Shown here: piece after piece, positions 36,816 to 44,917 of the stretch
Numbering within the stretch: the stretch's first letter is position 1
How the letters are laid out: every line of letters begins with the position of its first letter
Position numbers and translations under genes: made by a program
The notes under the pieces: generated by a model
Databases searched by the model: none
The model's input: only the letters and a program-made list of their open reading frames with translations
What the model was told of the DNA's origin: nothing
NCBI RefSeq assembly: GCF_004331915.1
Contig: NZ_CP036528.1
Location: 1,869,145-1,933,144 of the forward strand
DNA: 64,000 nucleotides
Reading direction: 5' to 3'
Source of the DNA: Ureibacillus thermophilus
GTDB taxonomy: Bacteria > Bacillota > Bacilli > Bacillales_A > Planococcaceae

Positions 36816-37979
36816 ATGGAATTCAGAAAAAAATGGATTAGCCAATTCTTATTTGCTACTTTCATGCTTGTTTTGCTTTTTGCATTAACTGCTTGCTCAC
36901 AAGGTTCAGATAGCAGCGAAGGGACAAAGGAGAAGGAAGAAAATACGGCAGCAGAAAATTCATCAGATGATTCCAAAGAGAAAAAAATGCCTAGAGTGGC
37001 CTTCGTCTATATTGGCGTACCTTCTGATGGCGGTTGGACGAAAACCCATGATGAAGGACGGGAACTCGTTGATAAAACTTTTGGCATCAAATCGACAACA
37101 GTTGAAAATGTGCCAGAAGGTCCGGATGCCGAGCGCGTCCTCGAAGAATTAGCGCAAGATCATGATATTATTTTTGCGACAAGCTATGGTTACATGGATT
37201 ATGTCATCAATGTGGCTAAAAAATATCCGAATGTAACATTCCTTCATGCAACAGGCTATAAAAAAGCTGAAAACGTTGGCACATATCAAGTGAAAGGCTG
37301 GGAGTCCAGCTATTTAGCGGGTACCGCAGCTGGTTTGCTGGCGAAAAACGGAAAAATTGGATATGTTGGGGCATTCCCAATTCCAGAAGTCATTTATTCC
37401 ATCAACGCCTTTACATTAGCAGCAAAAGCAGTAAATCCTGATGTTGAAGTATCCGTAGTGTGGAGCAACACTTGGTTCGACCCAACAGCTGAAAAACAAG
37501 CAGCTGAAACTTTGCTTGATCAAGGCATTGATGTACTAGCAAACTATCAAGATTCTCCAACAGGCATCCAAGCAGCGGCTGAACGCAATGTTTGGGGAAT
37601 GGGCAACGATGCGGATATGAGTGCTTATGCACCTGAAACATATATTACAAACCCGATAATTAACTGGGGCGACTACTATGTTCAAACCGTTCAAAGCTGG
37701 ATTGATGGTAGATGGAAATCTGAGTCTTATTTGGGCGGATTGAAAGAAGGAATGGCCAATATTGCCCCATTCGGCAAAAATGTTCCGGATAAAGTAAAAC
37801 AAAAAGTGGAAGAAGTCAGAAAATCCATCATGTCTGGCGAAACTGTAATTTTCAAAGGCCCACTTTATGACAACACTGGACAACTTCGTGTAGCGGAAGG
37901 CGAATCTTTAACAGATGAGCAAATTTTATCCATGGATTGGCTTGTAGAAGGCGTAAAAGGCAGCATTCCGAAAAATTAA
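36816..37979 (+). CDS. BMP-family substrate-binding lipoprotein
   Basis: 387 residues. A signal peptide ends in the lipobox LTAC with the lipidated cysteine at residue 27, followed by an acidic, serine-rich linker and a BmpA/Med-type binding domain (RVAFVYIGVPSDGGWTKTHDEGR; FATSYGYMD; AGTAAGLLAKNGKIGYVGAFP). Family members bind nucleosides or purines. ATG 36816 is 8 nt after GGAGG. It is the last gene of the xanthine dehydrogenase/importer operon, followed by a strong terminator. Placing the binding protein last is unusual but known. Confidence 0.9.
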   Translation: MEFRKKWISQFLFATFMLVLLFALTACSQGSDSSEGTKEKEENTAAENSSDDSKEKKMPRVAFVYIGVPSDGGWTKTHDEGRELVDKTFGIKSTTVENVPEGPDAERVLEELAQDHDIIFATSYGYMDYVINVAKKYPNVTFLHATGYKKAENVGTYQVKGWESSYLAGTAAGLLAKNGKIGYVGAFPIPEVIYSINAFTLAAKAVNPDVEVSVVWSNTWFDPTAEKQAAETLLDQGIDVLANYQDSPTGIQAAAERNVWGMGNDADMSAYAPETYITNPIINWGDYYVQTVQSWIDGRWKSESYLGGLKEGMANIAPFGKNVPDKVKQKVEEVRKSIMSGETVIFKGPLYDNTGQLRVAEGESLTDEQILSMDWLVEGVKGSIPKN

Positions 37980-38011
37980 CGTTTTCGAAATTTGGGCTTC
38001 CAAAAATAAGA

Positions 38012-38060
38012 TACCCTGTAAAAGTTAGATGCTTATCTAATTTTTACGGGGAATTTTTTT
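38012..38060 (+). terminator. Terminator of the xanthine dehydrogenase/importer operon
   Basis: ACCCTGTAAAAGTTAGAT pairs with ATCTAATTTTTACGGGG around GCTT, followed by seven T. Confidence 0.82.
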
Positions 38061-38235
38061 CTTTAGTTTGAAGATTGATATAGTTATAGTTAATATTAAA
38101 ATTTTTTAAAAGGGTGAAATAAACAAATACAGCGCCTACTTTATAAATATTGAGATAACTGCCATTTTTCCTTTTCTTTTTTAAGGTTCTATCTGTTGTT
38201 TGTTGGAATAACAGAAGAGGTCTTTATTGAAAATG

Positions 38236-38281
38236 AAAAACCTCCCATGAAATAGTTTATTGCAATTTCATGGGAGGTTTT
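38236..38281. terminator. Perfect 17-bp hairpin, terminator of guaD on the minus strand
   Basis: AAAACCTCCCATGAAAT at 38236-38252 is exactly complementary to ATTTCATGGGAGGTTTT at 38265-38281. It lies just beyond the guaD stop. A sequence resembling an IS1182-type end follows at about 38298-38312; I see no gene in 38061-38323. Confidence 0.7.
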
Positions 38282-38323
38282 CGTTGGAAGGATAGATTTT
38301 ATCCCAACCTCATTAAACGAAAT

Positions 38324-38791
38324 TTAATATGGAATTTTTTCATCTGCTCGTTCCCAATATTCAAAGGGTTTTAAATAGCCTTCTGGTTGAACTTGTTTCA
38401 TTTCGATAAAACGTTGGGATTTATCTTTTGCTAATTCTTCATATATGAAATGATCATCGAATCCAATTTGAGCTGCATCGTGTTGGGTCGCTGCATAATA
38501 AATTTTTTCAATTCTTGCCCAATAAATCGCGCCTAAACACATAGGGCATGGTTCACAGGAAGTGTAAATCTCGCAATGATCTAATTGGAATGTATTTAAA
38601 TTTTTACAAGCATCGCGAATCGCCATAATTTCCGCATGGGCAGTCGGGTCATTCTTCGTTGTTACAGAATTTTTTCCAACCCCTACGATTTTTCCATCTT
38701 TCACAATAATGGCTCCAAAGGGTCCTCCATTTTTCGATTGTGCGCTTTGTAAAGCCATTTCCACCGCTTGGCTCATCAACTTTTTTTCCAT
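38324..38791 (-). CDS. guaD: Guanine deaminase
   Basis: 155 residues of the CDA/tRNA-adenosine-deaminase fold, the short GuaD type of Bacillus that converts guanine to xanthine. Zinc ligands are in THAEI and CEPCPMCLGA; the proton-shuttling glutamate is in HAE. The C-terminal swapped segment (FEYWERADEKIPY) matches GuaD rather than cytidine deaminases. ATG 38791 follows AAAGGAGGG. It is divergent from the amidase gene. Xanthine feeds the pucCDE enzyme. Confidence 0.93.
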   Translation of the reverse strand: MEKKLMSQAVEMALQSAQSKNGGPFGAIIVKDGKIVGVGKNSVTTKNDPTAHAEIMAIRDACKNLNTFQLDHCEIYTSCEPCPMCLGAIYWARIEKIYYAATQHDAAQIGFDDHFIYEELAKDKSQRFIEMKQVQPEGYLKPFEYWERADEKIPY

Positions 38792-38942
38792 CGAAATCCC
38801 TCCTTTTCTCTTAATGTAACATTCTGAATTTTTTTGAAATATAGTTAAACTGACTAAAAATATTGGGCACATTTGACAATTGCACCGATGCAATTTGTAT
38901 GAAAATTATTTACAATAGGTGCAAATATAGGAGGAGTTGTAC

Positions 38943-40073
38943 ATGAACGAGATTTATAGGAATGAAAAAGTGGAAATGGCCCCTTTAAAAGAAGGGCGAT
39001 TGTCAGGATATACCTTTGCGGTGAAGGATGTATTTGCCGTGGAAGGAGAAAAAAACAGCGCAGGAAATCCAGATTGGCTGGTTACTCATGAGGCGAATAC
39101 ATTCACGGCGCCGGTAATCGAGCACCTGCTCTTGAATGGAGCAACTTTAAAAGGGCTGACCCATACAGATGAGCTGATGTATAGCTTAAATGGTGAAAAC
39201 ATTCATTATGGCACGCCGCCAAATCTGCTTCATCCGGACCATATTCCAGGGGGATCATCGAGCGGTTCTGCCAGTGCGGCGGCGGAGAGGGATTTTACCC
39301 TTGGCACAGATACTGGCGGTTCTGTTCGTGTACCGTCCAGCTACTGTGGTCTATATGGCATCCGACCAACCCATAATGCTATTTCGATGAAAGGTGTCAT
39401 ACCCCTTGCCCCAAGTTTTGATACGGTCGGCTGGATGTCCAAATCGAGCCGCATATTGAAAGAAGTGGGAGATGTTTTGTTGCATGATGAAATCATTGAG
39501 TTTACAAACATCACCATTGATCTGCAAGGTTGGAATTTTTTGCAGCCAGAGGACCGGCATTATTTAGAGGCGGCAATAAACAAATTAGAGGTTGAAACTA
39601 AGGAAATAACAGGGCCATTGGAAGAGTGGGCGACCTTATTTCGAACAATACAAGGAATTGAAATTTGGAAAGTCCATGGGGAATGGATTCGTTCTGTAAA
39701 ACCAACTTTTGCACCGTCCATAGAAAAACGTTTTCAATGGGCAAGTACACTGGATGCAGGTATGTATGATGAGTTGAAGTTAAAGCAATTGGCTATTCAA
39801 GAGTATTTGCAAAAACAAATAGGAGAGAAGGGCTTGCTTGTCATTCCAACAACTCCTTCCATAGCTCCTAAGAAAAAGGCAACATCTGAAGAAGTGGAAG
39901 ACGTTCGTACCAAAACGATGCAGCTTACCTGCATTGCAGGGTTGAGCGGTTTTCCGCAAGTGACCGTTCCTATTATGCGGGCAGATGGATTAGCGCTAGG
40001 ATTATCCTTTATCGCGACAAGGGGACGGGACCGTGCTTTGCTTCATTTTGTAGATCAATATTTTGGAAGCTAG
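38943..40073 (+). CDS. Amidase-signature hydrolase in the purine island
   Basis: 376 residues of the amidase-signature family. The catalytic Lys lies in TFAVKDVF, the cis-serine in GGSSSGSASAAA and the nucleophile in DTGGSVRVPSSYCG. It has no GatA-like long C-terminus, being shorter than GatA (about 485). ATG 38943 is behind TAGGAGG. A gamma-glutamyltransferase-family gene follows 69 bp downstream. In Klebsiella hpx clusters an amidase (HpxX) and a GGT-family oxamate hydrolase (HpxW) are also found together; that parallel suggests a role on oxalurate or a related ureido acid. This is inference; the substrate cannot be read from sequence. Confidence 0.85.
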   Translation: MNEIYRNEKVEMAPLKEGRLSGYTFAVKDVFAVEGEKNSAGNPDWLVTHEANTFTAPVIEHLLLNGATLKGLTHTDELMYSLNGENIHYGTPPNLLHPDHIPGGSSSGSASAAAERDFTLGTDTGGSVRVPSSYCGLYGIRPTHNAISMKGVIPLAPSFDTVGWMSKSSRILKEVGDVLLHDEIIEFTNITIDLQGWNFLQPEDRHYLEAAINKLEVETKEITGPLEEWATLFRTIQGIEIWKVHGEWIRSVKPTFAPSIEKRFQWASTLDAGMYDELKLKQLAIQEYLQKQIGEKGLLVIPTTPSIAPKKKATSEEVEDVRTKTMQLTCIAGLSGFPQVTVPIMRADGLALGLSFIATRGRDRALLHFVDQYFGS

Positions 40074-40142
40074 CAGGTAAGATGATTAGTCAAGAATTTA
40101 TCATGACACAAAGGGTTTAAATAGGATGAAGGGGGAAATGAA

Positions 40143-41774
40143 ATGCAGTATCGTGCAACAACAATGGGGGTTAATGGTATGGTGACAACCCCTCATTATT
40201 TAGCTTCACAAGCAGCATTAAAAGTTTTACATAATGGGGGAAATGCAGTCGAAGCAACGATTGCGGCCGCTTCGGTTCTTGCCGTCGTCTATCCGCATAT
40301 GAACAGCATTGGCGGGGATAATTTTTGGTTGATTTATAATGCGAAAACTAAGGAAGTCAAAGCATTAAACAGCAGCGGCCGTGCCGGGGAAAAGGCGACC
40401 ATTGATTTTTATAAACAACAAGGTTTCGATAAAATTCCAGCCCGTGGAGCCCTTTCTGCCAATACCGTTCCAGGAGCGGTAGCCGGGTGGGGAGAAGTGC
40501 ACCTGTATGCGGAAAAGGAAATGGGTAATGGATTGACTTGGCAAGAGTTGCTGGAGCCGGCGATTGGTTATGCGAGGGACGGCTATCCCGTTACAGAAAG
40601 CCAACATTATTGGACAACTGTGAATTTAGAAGAAGATGCAGAGTTTCGTGGTTTACATCGTTTTGATGAGTTTGCCCGCATCTTTTTGCACAACGGAAAA
40701 GTCCCGAAAGTCGGTTCCATTTTCAAACAGCCGGATTTAGCGGATACGTTGGTCTATATTGCTGAAAATGGAGCAAAAAGTTTTTATGAAGGCGAGATTG
40801 CCGAAAAAATCGTGAAAGATTTGGAACGGTTGGGAGGCATCTTAACAATCGATGATTTTAAAGCTCATAAAAGCGACTGGGTCGAACCGCTTTCCGTTGA
40901 TTACCGCGGATATAAGGCGTATAATTTGCCGCCGAATACCCAAGGATTTGCGAGCCTGTCCATTTTAAATATATTAAACCATCTAAATCTTCAAGAAATT
41001 GAAGAAGGTTCGCCGGAATATTATCACATCTTAGTGGAAGCGGTGAAACTTGCCTTTATGGATCGGGACCAATATTTAACAGACCCGGAATTTGTCGAAA
41101 TTCCTCTCGATGATTTATTAAGCCCGGAACATGGCAAAGAGCTGGCGAATCAATTAAAACAAAACCTTCAGGCAAGAAAGTTGCAGCCCCTTGATGCAAA
41201 GGGCGATACGGTATGGTTTGGCGTTGTGGATAGAGAAGGGAATGCGGTTTCCTGCATACAAAGCATTTATCATGAATTTGGCTCAGCCATTATTCCTCGG
41301 GGCACTGGCGTGGTTTTACAAAATCGGGGCAGCTTTTTCTCATTGGATGAAAATCATGTCAATTGTTTAGCGCCGAGAAAACGTACATTGCATACGTTGA
41401 ATCCTGCCATGCTCTTAAAAAATGGCCGTCCCGTTCTTGTATACGGAACGATGGGTGGGGAAGGGCAGCCGCAAACACAGGCGATGCTTGTAACCCGCAT
41501 TATTGATTATGGAATGAACGTGCAGGAAGCTATTGAAGCCCCTCGTTTTCTATACGGTCGCACATGGGGAGCCTCATCAAATACATTAAAACTGGAAGGA
41601 CGCATTCCTCCAACGGTTCAATCTAAGCTTCGAGAGTGGGGACATGAAATTGAGGTACTTCCAGACTTCACAGATACGATGGGGCATGCCGGGGCAATTT
41701 GGATTGACCAAGAAACAAATGTAAAATTTGGCGGTGCTGATCCTCGTGGAGATGGGGCTGCAATCGGTTATTAA
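40143..41774 (+). CDS. Gamma-glutamyltransferase-family amidohydrolase (possible oxamate hydrolase)
   Basis: 543 residues, an Ntn-hydrolase of the GGT family. It begins directly with TTPHYLASQAALKVLHNGGNAVEA and has no signal peptide, so it is cytosolic, unlike classical secreted GGT. Self-cleavage should occur before Thr356 in KGDTVWFGVVDREGNAVS; the usual TTHF is changed to DTVWF. GGEGQPQTQAMLVTRIIDYG and a C-terminal GHAGAIWID block are present. The cytosolic form and purine context resemble HpxW, the oxamate amidohydrolase of Klebsiella purine breakdown. ATG 40143 follows GAAGGGGG. A glutathione- or poly-glutamate-directed role is the alternative. Confidence 0.82.
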   Translation: MQYRATTMGVNGMVTTPHYLASQAALKVLHNGGNAVEATIAAASVLAVVYPHMNSIGGDNFWLIYNAKTKEVKALNSSGRAGEKATIDFYKQQGFDKIPARGALSANTVPGAVAGWGEVHLYAEKEMGNGLTWQELLEPAIGYARDGYPVTESQHYWTTVNLEEDAEFRGLHRFDEFARIFLHNGKVPKVGSIFKQPDLADTLVYIAENGAKSFYEGEIAEKIVKDLERLGGILTIDDFKAHKSDWVEPLSVDYRGYKAYNLPPNTQGFASLSILNILNHLNLQEIEEGSPEYYHILVEAVKLAFMDRDQYLTDPEFVEIPLDDLLSPEHGKELANQLKQNLQARKLQPLDAKGDTVWFGVVDREGNAVSCIQSIYHEFGSAIIPRGTGVVLQNRGSFFSLDENHVNCLAPRKRTLHTLNPAMLLKNGRPVLVYGTMGGEGQPQTQAMLVTRIIDYGMNVQEAIEAPRFLYGRTWGASSNTLKLEGRIPPTVQSKLREWGHEIEVLPDFTDTMGHAGAIWIDQETNVKFGGADPRGDGAAIGY

Positions 41775-41779
41775 AATAC

Positions 41780-41807
41780 AAGGCTGCTCGAAGGAGAGCG
41801 GCCTTTT
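41780..41807 (+). terminator. Hairpin between the GGT-family gene and the chromate transporter
   Basis: AAGGCTGCTC and GAGCGGCCTT pair with one wobble, followed by TTTC. It may attenuate rather than stop transcription, since the next gene starts 17 bp later. Confidence 0.5.
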
Positions 41808-41823
41808 CTATAGGGGTGAGAAT

Positions 41824-42378
41824 ATGTGGAAAAGGCAAAAGGAAATTTTTATTGCATTTTTTCGTTCTGGAATATTAGGGTTTGGCGGCGGTCCATCTTC
41901 CATTCCACTTATGCATAAAGAAGTAGTGGAAACCTTTGAATTTATGAACGATGAAGAATTCAGCGACTGTTTGGCCATAGGAAATACGCTGCCTGGTCCA
42001 ATTGCTACTAAAATGGCCGGCTATATCGGCTATCGGGTCGGAGGGATGTTAGGATTGCTGAATGCATTAATTGCCACCATCCTTCCTACAGCGGTCGTTC
42101 TGATTTTATTTTTAACGGTGCTTCATGAATATAGTGATTTGCCCTTTATTCAAGGCATGACAAATGGCGTTGTACCAATTGTGGGGGTTATGATGTTTGT
42201 TTTAACATGGGAATTTATAAAAAAGGGGAAAAATGCCCTCGGATGGAAAAAAGGGATGTTGATTTTTTTAGCTTCATTTGCGGGGATTTGGCTGTTCCAT
42301 ATCAATCCGGGCATAATCATTGCCCTACTGCTTGGTCTAGCCCTGTTATTACCGTTGAAAAAGGGGGATGAAGCATGA
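41824..42378 (+). CDS. Chromate transporter family protein, first half-size subunit
   Basis: 184 residues with one CHR domain: FFRSGILGFGGGPSSIPLMHKEVVE, then DCLAIGNTLPGPIATKMAGYIGYR, and four to six membrane spans. Short CHR proteins work as pairs encoded in tandem, each equal to half of a long ChrA, and move oxyanions such as chromate outward. ATG 41824 follows GGGGTGAG. It overlaps its partner through ATGA. The setting among purine genes raises the question of an organic acid substrate. Confidence 0.88.
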   Translation: MWKRQKEIFIAFFRSGILGFGGGPSSIPLMHKEVVETFEFMNDEEFSDCLAIGNTLPGPIATKMAGYIGYRVGGMLGLLNALIATILPTAVVLILFLTVLHEYSDLPFIQGMTNGVVPIVGVMMFVLTWEFIKKGKNALGWKKGMLIFLASFAGIWLFHINPGIIIALLLGLALLLPLKKGDEA

Positions 42379-42905
42379 TTTATATACAAATATTTTTGGC
42401 CTTTTTCATCCCCAATATTATCGGTTATGGGGGCGGACCAGCAGCGATTCCACTGATTGAACATGAAGTAGTGGATCGCTATCGCTGGATGACGACAGAA
42501 GAGTTTTCGGATGCATTGGCTCTTGGCAATGCGCTTCCTGGCCCCATCGCAACAAAAATGGCGGCCTATATCGGATATGAGCAGGGAGGCGTTTTAGGAG
42601 CAATCATTGCGCTGTTTGCAACAGTAGGCCCTTCCTTAATTTTAATGCTCTTATTGCTTGGACTTTTGTATCGAAATCGCAATTCGCCGCGTGTCAAACG
42701 TTTGTCGACTTTTGTTTTGCCTGCCATTGCCATTTTAATGGCGGAATTGACATTTGATTTCTTTCAAACTTCCGTTGAGTTGATTAACTGGCTGCCAACT
42801 ATTTTCATTGCTTTTATTGCCTATTTTGCTTTGGAAAAATGGAAGGTGCATCCGGCTGTAGTGATTGGAATCGGACTTGTTGCGGGAGGATTGTTTTTAA
42901 GTTAA
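42375..42905 (+). CDS. Chromate transporter family protein, second half-size subunit
   Basis: 176 residues with one CHR domain: IFLAFFIPNIIGYGGGPAAIPLIEHEVVD and SDALALGNALPGPIATKMAAYIGYE, clearly a duplication of the preceding protein (the GPIATKMA block is identical). The two probably insert with opposite topology. It ends ahead of two terminators. Confidence 0.88.
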   Translation: MIYIQIFLAFFIPNIIGYGGGPAAIPLIEHEVVDRYRWMTTEEFSDALALGNALPGPIATKMAAYIGYEQGGVLGAIIALFATVGPSLILMLLLLGLLYRNRNSPRVKRLSTFVLPAIAILMAELTFDFFQTSVELINWLPTIFIAFIAYFALEKWKVHPAVVIGIGLVAGGLFLS

Positions 42906-42936
42906 AGGGGAGTCTTTAAGGATTCTCCTTTTTTGT
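42906..42936 (+). terminator. Terminator after the chromate transporter pair
   Basis: An AAGGGGAGTC / GGATTCTCCTT hairpin followed by six T. Confidence 0.7.
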
Positions 42937-42959
42937 AGGAAAAGTTCATAGAACATGAG

Positions 42960-42995
42960 AAAAACCGATCTGCTTTTTTCAGATCGGTTTTTTTA
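42960..42995. terminator. Bidirectional terminator, serves the flavoprotein gene
   Basis: AAAAACCGATCTG pairs with CAGATCGGTTTTTTT. It lies directly after the stop of the minus-strand flavoprotein gene. Confidence 0.82.
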
Positions 42996-44420
42996 CTAGG
43001 CAACGGGAGTGGAGGAGGATGGTAAATCTGCTATAAATTCTTCCTCTTGATATTCATAGAATTCTTTTAAAATAAATGCTTTGTCTTCTACAAACAATTC
43101 ATCTGCAATGCCTTTCACTAGTTTTGGAATGGCAAAACGGATGCCGGATAAAGCGGAAGCAGAAAGGCCGCAGCTCACTAATGCCGAATAGTTGAAGGCG
43201 AAAATGCCGCGCACTCGGTTTTGGCCATCTTTATCCAAAGGGACAAATTCGAATTCTGGAGTTAAATAAGGATGGCGGTCGACTAATGGATTGCGGATTT
43301 CATCAGGGGCCTTGATGACATCTCCCCATGTGGCAATTGACTTGTGAATCAGGCGCAGTTCAGGGCGTAAACTTGGATCTGAAATAAGACCGGTGCTAAT
43401 AATTAAAAAATCGTATTCGTATTCATCGTGAGGGGTTACGACTTTAACGCCATTTATTGTCGGTTCAACGGAAAGCCATGGGGAATCTGTAAAGAGTGCA
43501 AAACCAGGGAAGCTTGCCGCACGCTGGAAAGTATCATTCGTCGGAGGTTGATTGTATTTAAAGAAATGGGAGATGACAGCGTATTTTTCAATATCGGATA
43601 ATGTATGGAAGCGTTCGATGATGCCTGAATGTTCCAGGTGGCGAATCGGATTGATTCTTTGCATTTGTTTGCGGCGAATAAACACATGCGCTGCTTTCGC
43701 CCCATGCAATAGAGCATAGTTGGCATTGTCAAAGGCTGACGCACCGCCGCCTAAAATTCCAATCCGTTTTCCTTTCAACTGCTGAAAATCGATTTGTTCA
43801 GACGTGTGGGCATATAAATGTTTTGGCAATTCTTTGATAAATGCTGGCACATGCCATTCTCCACCGCCTTGTATGCCTGTGGCCAATACCACTTTTCTTG
43901 CGAGTATAACCTTTTGTTCACCTTTTTCGATAACATGGAGTTTATGGTATCCTTCATCAGTCGGTTCAATAAGGTCCAGTTTCACTTCATTTTTTACGGG
44001 AATCTTCAGCACGTTTCTATACCATTTTAAATACTCCATCCAATCGGTGCGGGGAATTTTATCAAGCTTCTCCCAAGCTTCGGCACCATTTTTTGCGATA
44101 TACCATGATTTGAACGTTAGAGAGGGCACTCCTAAGTCAATGGAAGGAAGTTCTTTTGGGGTGCGGAGTGTATACATGCGGGCGTAAGTAATCCAAGGGC
44201 CTTCAAAGCCTTCCGGATTTTCATCGATGACAAGGAAATTCGTAATCCGCTCCCGCATTAAACCGAAAGCAGTTCCTAACCCGCTTTGACCCCCGCCCAC
44301 AATGACCACATCGTAAACATGCCCTTCCTTAGTCAATTTTGGCTTTACCCATTCTTTTTTGCTGAGTGAAATGGAGGATAAATCGGACAGTACTTGTTTA
44401 TTTAGCTGTAGTAAACTCAT
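42996..44420 (-). CDS. FAD/NAD(P)H-dependent monooxygenase, candidate urate hydroxylase
   Basis: 474 residues with two dinucleotide-binding folds: FAD motif VVIVGGGQSGLG (GGGQSG at 42-47) and NAD(P)H motif GILGGGASAFDNA (224-229), with the VVLATGIQ motif between them. The layout is that of flavin-containing monooxygenases and N-hydroxylases, not of HpxO-type aromatic hydroxylases. It is the third catabolic gene of a minus-strand group after OHCU decarboxylase and HIU hydrolase. No cofactor-free uricase is in the window, so this protein is the best candidate to convert urate to 5-hydroxyisourate. A flavoprotein urate hydroxylase unrelated to HpxO (HpyO) has been described; I cannot tell by eye whether this is its orthologue. 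ATG 44420 follows AAAGGAGATG. Confidence 0.8.
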   Translation of the reverse strand: MSLLQLNKQVLSDLSSISLSKKEWVKPKLTKEGHVYDVVIVGGGQSGLGTAFGLMRERITNFLVIDENPEGFEGPWITYARMYTLRTPKELPSIDLGVPSLTFKSWYIAKNGAEAWEKLDKIPRTDWMEYLKWYRNVLKIPVKNEVKLDLIEPTDEGYHKLHVIEKGEQKVILARKVVLATGIQGGGEWHVPAFIKELPKHLYAHTSEQIDFQQLKGKRIGILGGGASAFDNANYALLHGAKAAHVFIRRKQMQRINPIRHLEHSGIIERFHTLSDIEKYAVISHFFKYNQPPTNDTFQRAASFPGFALFTDSPWLSVEPTINGVKVVTPHDEYEYDFLIISTGLISDPSLRPELRLIHKSIATWGDVIKAPDEIRNPLVDRHPYLTPEFEFVPLDKDGQNRVRGIFAFNYSALVSCGLSASALSGIRFAIPKLVKGIADELFVEDKAFILKEFYEYQEEEFIADLPSSSTPVA

Positions 44421-44539
44421 TGGCTACATCTCCTTTATGCAGAATTGTTTAAATTGCATATTATCACGAATTTTCAGAAAAACATTTAGATAATATGACT
44501 AATAATGTTGCAAGTATTGTAGAGGTTTAACAAAGGGTG

Positions 44540-44896
44540 CTAACTGCCGCGGTAAACTTGATAACCCCATGGAGAAACGAGCAGTGGGACGTGGTAATGG
44601 CCGCCGCATTCTTCCATCGTAAATTGCACTGGAACAGTAGTTAGGAAAGGGGGATTAGCAAGGGGAGTCTGCAAAGATTGAAAATAGTCGGCAATATAAA
44701 AGACTAGTTGATAAGTAGTAGGCTGCCAATCATCCTCTGCGATCAGTTTTTCATCGGTGCGCCCGTCCGCATTGGTTGTGACGGTTTTGACAAGCTTCCA
44801 TTCTTTTTCTTCCGTTCTGCAATAAAGCTCAATTTTTACATTTTGCGCAGGTTTACCATGAACTAAATCCAATACATGGGTAGAAAGTGAAGGCAT
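44540..44896 (-). CDS. pucM: 5-hydroxyisourate hydrolase
   Basis: 118 residues of the transthyretin-like family; opens 5-hydroxyisourate to OHCU. It has the N-terminal LSTHVLDLVHGKPA with catalytic histidine, an arginine in the NADGRTDE loop, HYHVPLLVSPWGYQVYRGS at the end with the diagnostic YRGS tetrapeptide. ATG 44896 follows AAAGAAAGGATG. It lies 21 bp after the OHCU decarboxylase gene and 119 bp before the flavoprotein. Confidence 0.95.
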   Translation of the reverse strand: MPSLSTHVLDLVHGKPAQNVKIELYCRTEEKEWKLVKTVTTNADGRTDEKLIAEDDWQPTTYQLVFYIADYFQSLQTPLANPPFLTTVPVQFTMEECGGHYHVPLLVSPWGYQVYRGS

Positions 44897-44917
44897 CCAA
44901 AATTCATCCTTTCTTTT

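Noticed and set aside
38792-38942. Further copy of the ATGTAA-N7-TTACAT site between guaD and the amidase gene
   Set aside because: A TTGTA...TACAA element is present at about 38896-38916 but its spacing differs and the centre does not match.
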